A stretch of 37,236 bases of DNA from JAAYHC01 sp964483175 (GTDB lineage: Bacteria > Bacillota > UBA5301). Made by a program: the position numbers and the translations under genes. Below the pieces are notes generated by a model, which was given only the letters and a program-made list of their open reading frames with translations, searched no databases and was not told the origin of the DNA. The stretch lies in the NCBI GenBank assembly GCA_964483175.1, contig CAZAAT010000016.1:1-37236 (forward strand), in the 5' to 3' direction. The stretch's first letter is position 1, and every line of letters begins with the position of its first letter. Below are positions 22,824 through 30,010 of this stretch, piece by piece.

Positions 22824-24053
22824 TTAGAACTTAACGGATACGCCAGCGGTGCCGAAGATCTCAGCTTCCTCTCCATCAGCCTTCTCGTAGTGGACACCGA
22901 AGTCGATGCCATTAGGAGCGCTGTACTTAGCAGCAGCGTTGTACTCACTGATCGCGTTGTCAGCGATGGTCAAGCCACCTTCGAGAGTAACATTCTCGAG
23001 CTGCGGAATCACGTTCAGAGTGGTGTTAGCACTGATCTCGTGAGTCATCTCTTTGGAATCGATCTTGTAGGTACCTTCGTACTCACCGTTAACAGCCAGT
23101 TTACCGATCATAAACGGACGGCTGGCTTCGAGCTTAGCCTGTTTCTTCGGATCGTCGTAGGAAGCCTTCAAGTCGGTACCGAACTGGGTGGTCTCAACGG
23201 CTACGTCGAAACCGGTCTTACGGTCGTGTACTTTGTCCCACTCGTTATCGTAAGTGCTTGCCTTGTCTTTGAGGTGCATTGCAGGTTCGAAACCTTCATC
23301 CGCACCACGGTATCCGCCGCTGAGGACTACGCCTTCGATCGGCTCAACGCTACCGCGAACTTTGTAGGCCATCTCACTGTCAGCATCCTGAGCGTACTCT
23401 GCGCTCATGTCAACGCCAGCAATTTGGGTAGAACCGTCAACTGCGAACTCAACCTTACCGTTGTCCAAACGAACTACAGTACCGCCAACTTCAGCGAACT
23501 GCAGGTCGCCACGGGCAGACAGACCAAGGTGTTCAGGGCTGCCAGCATTGAAGGTAGCGAAAGCCTCAGCAGCAACCGGGCCAAGCCCAATACCCTCAAT
23601 CATAACACCCTTAGCGCTACGACCAGCAACATAGTCGCTCTGGTCAAGCGAGATGTCACCGATAGTGGTGGTCAGTTCAGGACCGCCATTCCAGTAGGAA
23701 CCGTTAGCCTGGAGATAAGCCTTGTCGACAGTCAAGCCAAACTCTTTCTCCTGTTTGTCGGACCAGTCAGCTAGAGGTGCCTTGTCCCAAACCATGCCCT
23801 GAGCTTCGTCATCTTTAACCTTAACGTTACCGATGGACCATGGTGTCAATTTGATGACGGCTTTGACAGAGTCTCCACCCTCACCCTCGAGTGCTACGTT
23901 GAAATCGAAGTAGCTCTGACCTAATACTCCGTCTTTGTCATACCGGAAGTCAGAACCCAGCTCACCGTCGATCGTCAGACCGCTAGCGGCCATGGCAGGA
24001 ACGCCGAGAGCTAGTACCAATGCTGCAGATAAAGCAACAGCTAGTTTTTTCAT
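22824..24053 (-). CDS. Porin-like outer-membrane beta-barrel protein (putative)
   Basis: The 409-residue protein has a clear signal peptide (MKKLAVALSAALVLALGVPAMA, cleavage after residue 22). The mature part is acidic and rich in Gly, Ala, Glu and alternating polar/hydrophobic stretches that read like amphipathic beta strands, for example LENVTLEGGLTIADNA and IDFGVHYEKADGEEAEI. It ends GVSVKF; a C-terminal Phe closing a beta strand is the classic mark of outer-membrane barrels inserted by BamA. There are no SLH domain, LPXTG or cysteine. I do not recognise a specific family, so a porin role is inferred from architecture. Strong synonymous bias toward GTA/ACC/GAG-type codons and a private terminator suggest high expression. 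The ATG follows AAGGGGGATAACACTCA. Confidence 0.7.
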   Translation of the reverse strand: MKKLAVALSAALVLALGVPAMAASGLTIDGELGSDFRYDKDGVLGQSYFDFNVALEGEGGDSVKAVIKLTPWSIGNVKVKDDEAQGMVWDKAPLADWSDKQEKEFGLTVDKAYLQANGSYWNGGPELTTTIGDISLDQSDYVAGRSAKGVMIEGIGLGPVAAEAFATFNAGSPEHLGLSARGDLQFAEVGGTVVRLDNGKVEFAVDGSTQIAGVDMSAEYAQDADSEMAYKVRGSVEPIEGVVLSGGYRGADEGFEPAMHLKDKASTYDNEWDKVHDRKTGFDVAVETTQFGTDLKASYDDPKKQAKLEASRPFMIGKLAVNGEYEGTYKIDSKEMTHEISANTTLNVIPQLENVTLEGGLTIADNAISEYNAAAKYSAPNGIDFGVHYEKADGEEAEIFGTAGVSVKF

Positions 24054-24515
24054 TGAGTGTTATCCCCCTTAGTACATTGTGTAGTGTGTTTAGAGTGTGT
24101 TGGTTTGTTATTGCTACAAATTAGCTGCGATCAAGGTACGATAATTGCTGCGACGAAAGATTGCGATGTTTAGTGCGGGGGGAATCCGGATCCGTAAGTC
24201 TCCAAGTTACCTTACCTTTCTGTCTTCCCCACTCAGTACTTCATAAATGCTGCAGTATATTATCATCCGCCCGGTACAGCCTAATGGGGACGTACACCTC
24301 CTTTCATACCGTACCGTTTACGGAGATAAAGCTTTGTAATCTTATTACTTATATAAGTTATCAAGGTGCTGAAAAAAATTTGTGTGTATTGCTTCGACGC
24401 TATATGTATTCTCCGCCTAAACTCGTGTTCCTGCAGCTTAAACCCTTGAATCTATTGGTCTTTCTGTGTCCTGGTAACCAAAAATGGCTCGAACTCCCAG
24501 TATGACAAGTGTTAG
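24054..24515. other. 460-nt region without a convincing gene: upstream leader of the porin-like gene
   Basis: On the minus strand this region leads to the porin-like start. It contains possible paired elements: GGGGAA (24225-24230) with TTCCCC (24179-24184), enclosing GTAAG (24211-24215) with CTTAC (24194-24198), and GTAC repeats near 24272-24315. A GATAATATACT box near 24258-24268 could be a -10, without a clear -35. Farther upstream is a block reading GGCGGAGAATACATATAGCG and then TCGAAG near 24390-24416. A 114-codon plus-strand reading exists but looks non-coding. I recognise no known riboswitch, tRNA, tmRNA, SRP or RNase P RNA here. Confidence 0.4.
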
Positions 24516-24857
24516 TTAGTCGGTCACCAAAGCGGTGATGATGGCACTGACAATTGAAAGCACAATGGCTCCAACAAATGCAGCCCAGAACCCGGTGATG
24601 TTAAAGCCAGAAACTACACTGGCGGTAAGTAATAACATCAGCGCATTAACGACAAAAGTAAATAACCCAAGGGTTACTATATTAAACGGCAAAGTTAAAA
24701 AAAGCAGCGCCGGCCTAACCATGGCATTGACGATACCCAGAATGGCCGAGGCAAACAGGGCAGAACCAAAACCGGAAAGCCGGACTCCATCCACCAAAAA
24801 GGTGGTCAATAACAACGCGATGGCATTAACCAACCACCTCAACAGCAACCCATGCAT
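24516..24857 (-). CDS. YvlD-type small membrane protein ('phage holin family 4' superfamily)
   Basis: A 113-residue protein with four membrane helices and the family blocks LLRWLVNAIALLLTTFLVDGV, LGIVNAMVRPALLFLTLPFNIVTLGLFTFVVNALMLLL and a final AAFVGAIVLSIVSAIITALV. The NAxxRP...LxLPxNxxTLGLF pattern is typical of the YvlD/DUF360 family. Despite the database name these are chromosomal envelope proteins in many bacteria, sometimes linked to envelope stress; the function is unknown. The ATG follows GGAGGAGGAG. It lies 36 nt after the MFS gene and is probably cotranscribed with it. Confidence 0.9.
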   Translation of the reverse strand: MHGLLLRWLVNAIALLLTTFLVDGVRLSGFGSALFASAILGIVNAMVRPALLFLTLPFNIVTLGLFTFVVNALMLLLTASVVSGFNITGFWAAFVGAIVLSIVSAIITALVTD

Positions 24858-24893
24858 GATTACTCCTCCTCCATCAATCTTCGCACCCTTATT

Positions 24894-26162
24894 CTATCCA
24901 GTGCGGGGCAATTCTGTGCCTTCAGCACACCCGGTCGTCCGCGACAGATTAGTAATAGTCGGCCCGACAACCGCTACCAAGATAGTTAAGCAGCCCAGCA
25001 CTACGACGACCTGGCGAATGCCAAACACTTGTAACAGACCAAAAGCCAATCCCAGTGAAGACATCATCCCCACCTGCATGACCAGTGAAAAAATGCTAAA
25101 AGCTCGACCCAATTGCTCCTCGACTATTTGTTCTTGGATAAAAGCCCGGGAGAAGACTACGGTAACCGGATTAAACAGTCCGATGATAAAAGCCCACGGA
25201 AGCATCAAAGCAAAACTAGAACTAAATCCGAGTAAGACGATGCAAAATCCAACGCCAAAGACCGCAGCCGTGAACAAGTGAATCCGGTTATAACGCTCAC
25301 CTAACGGCCCAACGATAAAGCTGCCAACCAAATAGCCTAAGGTCATGGTCCCCGAGAAATAACCAAAAGCGTCTGCACCCAGTCGATAACCATCTTCTAC
25401 TAGTATCGGAAAGAGGAAATTTCCGGCCCCAAAAGCGAGTGAAAACAGAAAATAATAGCTAAACAAAGCACGTAGTTGATTAGAATTCGCTACTAACCCC
25501 AGTCCCTCCTTTAGCTTGTGGCCAAAATCGGCTACCATTGCTCGAAGCCTAGTGGAGCCTTCCTCAGCTGGAGTGCTGACTGTTAATGCCAAGATGCACA
25601 AGGCGGAAAGGACAAATGTAGCGGCATCGAAATAAAAGGCTGCCGCAAACCCAAAGCTGACTACAAATACTCCTCCAGTGAAAAAGCCGAGCGTTTCAGC
25701 GATTGAGGTACTGGTGGTCATAAAAGAATTGCCGACAAACAAGAGCTCTTTACGAGACTCGAGAACCCGCGGCAACACTGCATTACGCGCCGGATCGAAG
25801 ATAAGGGTGAAAAACGAAATAAATGCGCTGATCAGATAGATCTGCCAAATTTCAGCGGCAAAGGGAATCAACAAGACCAAGCCGGCTCTAGCCAAATCCG
25901 CAACGATCATGGTCCGTTTCCGGTTCCACGAGTCAATGAGCGCACCGGTAAAAGGAGCACAAACCAGGTAGACCACGGCATTAAGTAAGAACAAGCCAAA
26001 AAGCGAACCGGCGGATCCGCTGGTTTTGAGCAACAAGAAATATAGACTAACCGAGTTAAATGACGAACCGAGAGATGAGATTAGTTGTCCGAGCCATAAC
26101 AACAGATAATTTCGATTTCGTAAGACAGCGGCAATCTTACCCTCAAGCCGGAGTGAAATCAA
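24894..26162 (-). CDS. MFS transporter, drug/proton antiporter type
   Basis: A 422-residue, 12-helix major facilitator protein. The N-terminus has NRNYLLLWLGQLISSLGSSFNSVSLYF, and the loop after helix 2 holds APFTGALIDSWNRKRTMIVADLARAG, the MFS motif A variant (GxxxDxxxRkr). FDPARNAVLPRV and the symmetrical second half (GPLGERYNRIHLF) place it among MFS_3-type exporters, commonly of drugs or siderophores. The substrate is not predictable. The reading opens 17 codons upstream, but a strong extended -10 promoter lies inside that extension and GGGGGAG sits 6 nt before the TTG at 26162, so I chose that start. It is divergent from the oligopeptide operon. Confidence 0.87.
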   Translation of the reverse strand: MISLRLEGKIAAVLRNRNYLLLWLGQLISSLGSSFNSVSLYFLLLKTSGSAGSLFGLFLLNAVVYLVCAPFTGALIDSWNRKRTMIVADLARAGLVLLIPFAAEIWQIYLISAFISFFTLIFDPARNAVLPRVLESRKELLFVGNSFMTTSTSIAETLGFFTGGVFVVSFGFAAAFYFDAATFVLSALCILALTVSTPAEEGSTRLRAMVADFGHKLKEGLGLVANSNQLRALFSYYFLFSLAFGAGNFLFPILVEDGYRLGADAFGYFSGTMTLGYLVGSFIVGPLGERYNRIHLFTAAVFGVGFCIVLLGFSSSFALMLPWAFIIGLFNPVTVVFSRAFIQEQIVEEQLGRAFSIFSLVMQVGMMSSLGLAFGLLQVFGIRQVVVVLGCLTILVAVVGPTITNLSRTTGCAEGTELPRTG

Positions 26163-26168
26163 CACAAA

Positions 26169-26175
26169 CTCCCCC
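26169..26175 (-). promoter_or_regulatory. Ribosome binding site deciding the MFS start
   Basis: CCCCCTC complement, reading GGGGGAG on the minus strand, 6 nt before TTG at 26162 and about 20 nt downstream of the -10 box. Confidence 0.6.
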
Positions 26176-26193
26176 TGTTGAGCCGCCTCCCAA

Positions 26194-26222
26194 ATTATAC
26201 CACACTTGTCCAAGTTGTTCCA
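26194..26222 (-). promoter_or_regulatory. Extended -10 promoter for the MFS-YvlD operon
   Basis: The minus strand has TGGTATAAT, a perfect TATAAT with an upstream TG, and TGGAAC 17 nt further up as a weak -35. The predicted transcription start leaves a leader of about 25 nt before the TTG start. It overlaps the extra codons of the longest MFS reading, which supports the shorter start. Confidence 0.65.
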
Positions 26223-26392
26223 CTGACTTATGTATCTTTTCTATCTTTTTCGCCCATCCTAAATGGAACGAAGTACTACTTATGCCTATTACTGCCAGGA
26301 TTTTTTGCTATTTCGCCCGGTTATGGAGGTGGTACAAAAAAATCGGACTAGTTTTAGGTTAGTTACATAGAAAGATTTGAGGAGGTTAGAAA

Positions 26393-28066
26393 ATGAGAAA
26401 AAGTTACGTAATTTTACTGGCTGCGTTGTTAGTTTTCGGGCTGACTGCATCCGTTCTGGCCGCACCCAAATACGGCGGTATCTGGCGCGATGCCCTCAAC
26501 GCTAACCCACCTGACTTAAACCCCGTTCATGCTACCGACACCACCTCAGCTGAGGTAATCTATCAAATCTTTGAATCGCTGGTCGAAATCGACAATGAAG
26601 GCAACATCGTCCCCTTATTGGCTGAATCCTGGACCAGCAATGAAGATGGTACGGTCTTCACCTTTAAGCTCCGCGAAGGCGTGCGATTCCATGCCACAAC
26701 CGAAGGCGGCAAGCCGACCGCCAACGGGGGACGGGAAATGACCGCTGACGACGTAGTCTGGACCTTCAATCACATCTGTAACATCGATGTGAACTCGGAA
26801 AGGGCCTATTTCGTCGATATGATTAAGGGTTATGATGACTATCGCAATAACATAACCGACGACCTGACCGGGGTCAAGGCCCTAGACAAATACACCGTTC
26901 AATTCGAGCTGAGCTATCCATTTGCCCCGTTCATCTCGATTCTCGGCTACAACTCCTTTATGATCTTACCCCGCGAAGATGTGGAAAAATGGGGTCATGC
27001 GGAATTCAACTTCCACCCTGTTGGTACCGGTCCCTTTAAGTTTGAAGAGTGGGTCCAAGATAGTAAAGTGGTCCTCTCCAAAAATGAAAACTACTGGATG
27101 AAGGATGCGGACGGCAATCAACTGCCCTATCTCGACGGCATCGAATACCGGATCATCGTCGACCACAATATCGAGTGGACCGAGTTCTTAGCCGGCAACC
27201 TCTACCAAGTCTATGTGGATGATCCTTATTATGAGCAAGCCGGCGGGACCAAAATGACCATCAATCTGGAAACCGGTCTGAAAACCGCCGTCACCAATCT
27301 CGGAGTCTTCTACGAACGGCCGCAGCTCGGCACCTATTACTACGGGATGAACGTCGAGAAACCGCCATTCAACGACAAACGCGTCCGGCAAGCCTTGAAC
27401 TACGCAATCAACCGTGAAGTGCTCATCGATCTGGTCCTCAACGGCCGTCCCTCTCCGGCCAAAGGCGTCCTCCCGCCGGGCATGATGGCCTATAACCCCG
27501 ATCTGGCGGGTTACACTTATAACCCGGAAAAAGCCAAACAGTTGATGGCGGAGGCAGGATATGGGCCCAATAACCCACTCGAAGTGGATTTCTATTACAA
27601 TACGCATACAGGTCATAAACGCATCGCTGAAGCATTACAATCGCAGTACGCTCAAATCGGAATTAAACTCAATCTGAAGAATATTGACTGGGGTAGCCTG
27701 CTCGATGGTGTCGAAAGAGGCGAATACAGCTTCTTCAGGATGGGCTGGGTCGTGGACTATCCAGATCCGGATAACTTCCTCTATGTCCTGCTCCATTCGG
27801 AAAACATCGGCGCCCAGGGCAACTATGCCCGCTTCAACAACCCGCGCTTTGATGAGCTGACCAAACTGGCGCGGCTGGAAACCGATACCGCCAAACGGAT
27901 CCAGTACTATCAAGAGGCCGAACAGATCGTGGTAGAAGAAGCTCCCTGGGTCTTCATCTACCACTATGCGACCTTCTCAAAAGTCGCCCCATTTGTCCGC
28001 GGCTACGAACTACCTTCGTTCGGGCAATACGCCAATAAATTCCGCAGCGTCTGGCTAGATCTATAA
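26393..28066 (+). CDS. Oligopeptide/dipeptide ABC transporter substrate-binding protein (SBP family 5)
   Basis: The 557-residue protein is a cluster-C peptide-binding protein: KYGGIWRDALNANPPDLNPV at the mature N-terminus, IFESLVEIDNEGNIVPLLAESW, TFKLREGVRFH, the FNHICN and VGTGPFKFEEW blocks, PPFNDKRVRQALNYAINREVLID and YNPEKAKQLMAEAGY. It binds peptides or other solutes (some relatives bind sugars or nickel) and hands them to the two permeases that follow. The signal peptide (residues 1-23, cleavage at VLA-AP) has no lipobox cysteine, so the protein would be soluble in a periplasm rather than lipid-anchored. The ATG has GAGGAGG upstream. No clear promoter was found in the 170-nt divergent gap. 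Confidence 0.93.
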   Translation: MRKSYVILLAALLVFGLTASVLAAPKYGGIWRDALNANPPDLNPVHATDTTSAEVIYQIFESLVEIDNEGNIVPLLAESWTSNEDGTVFTFKLREGVRFHATTEGGKPTANGGREMTADDVVWTFNHICNIDVNSERAYFVDMIKGYDDYRNNITDDLTGVKALDKYTVQFELSYPFAPFISILGYNSFMILPREDVEKWGHAEFNFHPVGTGPFKFEEWVQDSKVVLSKNENYWMKDADGNQLPYLDGIEYRIIVDHNIEWTEFLAGNLYQVYVDDPYYEQAGGTKMTINLETGLKTAVTNLGVFYERPQLGTYYYGMNVEKPPFNDKRVRQALNYAINREVLIDLVLNGRPSPAKGVLPPGMMAYNPDLAGYTYNPEKAKQLMAEAGYGPNNPLEVDFYYNTHTGHKRIAEALQSQYAQIGIKLNLKNIDWGSLLDGVERGEYSFFRMGWVVDYPDPDNFLYVLLHSENIGAQGNYARFNNPRFDELTKLARLETDTAKRIQYYQEAEQIVVEEAPWVFIYHYATFSKVAPFVRGYELPSFGQYANKFRSVWLDL

Positions 28067-28085
28067 GTCTGAACAGATAATCACC

Positions 28086-28118
28086 GATGGTCGGCGGGCT
28101 GCTGGCCTGCCGACCGTC
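28086..28118 (+). other. Intercistronic hairpin between the binding protein and first permease genes
   Basis: GATGGTCGGCGGG pairs with CCTGCCGACCGTC (13 bp with two G-U pairs) around a 7-nt loop. No T-run follows, so it is not a standard terminator. Such hairpins after binding-protein genes usually protect the upstream mRNA and lower permease expression. Confidence 0.7.
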
Positions 28119-28141
28119 ATCCTAAGGAGCTGTGATATTGC

Positions 28142-29068
28142 ATGGGACGCTACCTGGTCAAACGGTTGCTCGCCGCCGTCCCGGTACTACTTGGGGTAAT
28201 TATAGTTACCTTCATTCTCACCACCATCGTTCCGGGTGATCCCGCCCGCATCATGATGGGACAACGCGGTAGCCCCGAGACTATTGCCAAAATCCGAGCT
28301 GAGATGGGGCTAAATGACCCTCTCCCGGTACAGATTGTTAGTTTTATCAAGGGCGCCCTCACCCTTGATTTGGGATACTCATACCGCAACAATATGGCGG
28401 TCACGGACGCAATCCTCGCCCGTCTACCGGCCACAGGCATGTTGGCCCTCTCCGCCATACTGGTAGCCGTGGTCATGGGTATGAGCTTAGGAATTATCTC
28501 CGCTACCCAACAATACTCGTGGTTTGATTATGGGAGCATGCTCTTGGCTCTCTTAGGCATCTCCGCACCTACTTTTTTTGTCGGCTTACTAATGATCGTG
28601 GTCTTTGTACTCATTTTAGGCTGGATTCCCGGCACAGGCTATGGTGACGGAGCCTTAATTTATCTCTTCCTCCCGGCGATTACCCTCGGGGTCCGGCCGG
28701 CGGCGCTAATTGCTCGGCTGACCCGTTCCAGCATGCTCGAGGTGATCCGACAAGATTACATCTGTACGGCCAAGGCCAAGGGGCTGCATAATGCCAAAGT
28801 TATCTTCAAACACGCTCTAAAAAATGCAATGGTTCCCGTGGTCACCATTATCGGCGTCGAGATGGCTAGTCTCCTGAGTGGTGTGGTCATCACCGAGCAG
28901 ATTTTTTCTTGGCCCGGCCTCGGGCGTCTTTCGATCGAAGCCGTCACCAATCGGGACTTTCCGGTCTTGCGCGGCACCGTGTTATTTATGGCCTTGATTT
29001 TTATGATTACAAATATCTTGGTAGATCTGTCTTATGCCTTGTTTGATCCGCGCATCAGATATGAATGA
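28142..29068 (+). CDS. Oligopeptide ABC transporter permease, DppB/OppB type
   Basis: A 308-residue membrane protein with six helices. It begins MGRYLVKRLLAAVPVLLGVIIVTFILTTIVPGDPA, the usual OppB start, and has the ABC-permease EAA loop TRSSMLEVIRQDYICTAKAKGLHNAKVIFKHALKNAMVPVV near residues 200-240. It ends with the family signature LVDLSYALFDPRIRYE. It forms the membrane channel together with the next protein. AGGAG lies about 12 nt before the ATG, rather far. The gene is separated from the binding-protein gene by a hairpin and from the next permease by only a short gap. Confidence 0.95.
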   Translation: MGRYLVKRLLAAVPVLLGVIIVTFILTTIVPGDPARIMMGQRGSPETIAKIRAEMGLNDPLPVQIVSFIKGALTLDLGYSYRNNMAVTDAILARLPATGMLALSAILVAVVMGMSLGIISATQQYSWFDYGSMLLALLGISAPTFFVGLLMIVVFVLILGWIPGTGYGDGALIYLFLPAITLGVRPAALIARLTRSSMLEVIRQDYICTAKAKGLHNAKVIFKHALKNAMVPVVTIIGVEMASLLSGVVITEQIFSWPGLGRLSIEAVTNRDFPVLRGTVLFMALIFMITNILVDLSYALFDPRIRYE

Positions 29069-29101
29069 GAACCAGGGATGGGTTTATTGGGGGTAGATTC
29101 T

Positions 29102-30010
29102 ATGGAATATGCACCGATTGTAGAGGTCAGCACACCTTCTACGACAAAATCACACGGCCTGTGGTATGATGCTTGGGTTCGTTTGCGCCGCAATAAACTG
29201 GCCATGCTAGGGCTGGGTCTCGTAATCATCGTGATCCTACTGGCCATCTTAGCTCCCTATGTCACTACGTATGATCCGACCGAACAGCTAATTTGGACAG
29301 AAGGAAAAACGGCTCAACTGGCACCGCCCAGCACGAAGCACTGGTTTGGCACCGATATTTACGGGCGCGATATTTTCTCCCGAGTTATCTATGGTTCACG
29401 GGTTTCGCTGCAAATCGCGATCGCGGCGATGGGAATTTCCGTGATCATCGGGACAGCATTGGGGGCGCTGGCCGGATATTATAGCGGATGGATCGATGAA
29501 GTAATCAGCTGGTTGATGAATGTCATCTATGCCTTTCCATTTCTCCTGTTTATCATCACCGTCGTGGCCTTTTTGCCGCCGAGCCTAACCCTAGTGTATG
29601 TAGCGATCGGCCTGATCTCCTGGGTTTCGATCGGCAGGGTAGTGCGCGGCCAAGTTCTTGCCTTTAAAAATCAAGAATTTGTGGAAGCTGCACGCGCCCT
29701 TGGCGTAAGGAACCGCCGGTTAATATTTCACCACATCCTGCCCAACGTTATCGCTCCAGTTATCGTCCAGGCCACCCTGGGCATGGGCTCGATCATCATG
29801 ACCGAGGCGGCCCTGAGCTATCTCGGCTTTGGCACCCAACCACCGATACCCAGTTGGGGGCTTGAGATCTCCATGGGCCAGGACTACCTGCTTTCCGGGA
29901 AATGGTGGTGGTCGATCTTCCCTGGCATCGCCATTTGCCTAACGGTATTGGGATTTAACCTGCTAGGTGACGGCTTGCGCGATGCTCTCGATCCACGCCT
30001 AAAGCAATAA
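29102..30010 (+). CDS. Oligopeptide ABC transporter permease, DppC/OppC type
   Basis: The 302-residue partner permease shows YDAWVRLRRNKLAMLGLGLVIIVILLAI, HWFGTDIYGRDIFSRVIYGSR, the EAA loop EFVEAARALGVRNRRLIFHHILPN, ATLGMGSIIMTEAALSYLGFG, and ends LLGDGLRDALDPRLKQ, all typical of OppC. I prefer the ATG at 29102 because GGGGG lies 8 nt upstream; the ATG at 29078 has no properly spaced ribosome site. The operon ends here: no OppD/OppF ATPase gene follows, and the last 12 nt overlap the 3' end of uvrC on the other strand. ATPases would have to come from elsewhere in the genome. Confidence 0.94.
   Translation: MEYAPIVEVSTPSTTKSHGLWYDAWVRLRRNKLAMLGLGLVIIVILLAILAPYVTTYDPTEQLIWTEGKTAQLAPPSTKHWFGTDIYGRDIFSRVIYGSRVSLQIAIAAMGISVIIGTALGALAGYYSGWIDEVISWLMNVIYAFPFLLFIITVVAFLPPSLTLVYVAIGLISWVSIGRVVRGQVLAFKNQEFVEAARALGVRNRRLIFHHILPNVIAPVIVQATLGMGSIIMTEAALSYLGFGTQPPIPSWGLEISMGQDYLLSGKWWWSIFPGIAICLTVLGFNLLGDGLRDALDPRLKQ

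Noticed and set aside
22791..23774. A 327-codon reading antisense to the porin-like gene
   Set aside because: It is a shadow created by the biased codon use of the beta-barrel gene; the opposite strand has a signal peptide, ribosome site and terminator.
24161..24505. A 114-codon plus-strand reading upstream of the porin-like gene
   Set aside because: It starts at TTG without a ribosome site, has no recognisable family or domain, is rich in Leu/Ser/Cys as random readings are, and overlaps likely leader structures of the opposite strand.
24516..24857. Prophage remnant, suggested by the 'phage holin' family name
   Set aside because: The YvlD family is chromosomal and no other phage gene, integrase or attachment site is nearby.
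26223..26392. Promoter for the oligopeptide operon
   Set aside because: No pair of -35 and -10 boxes with acceptable spacing could be found; one must exist but I cannot place it.
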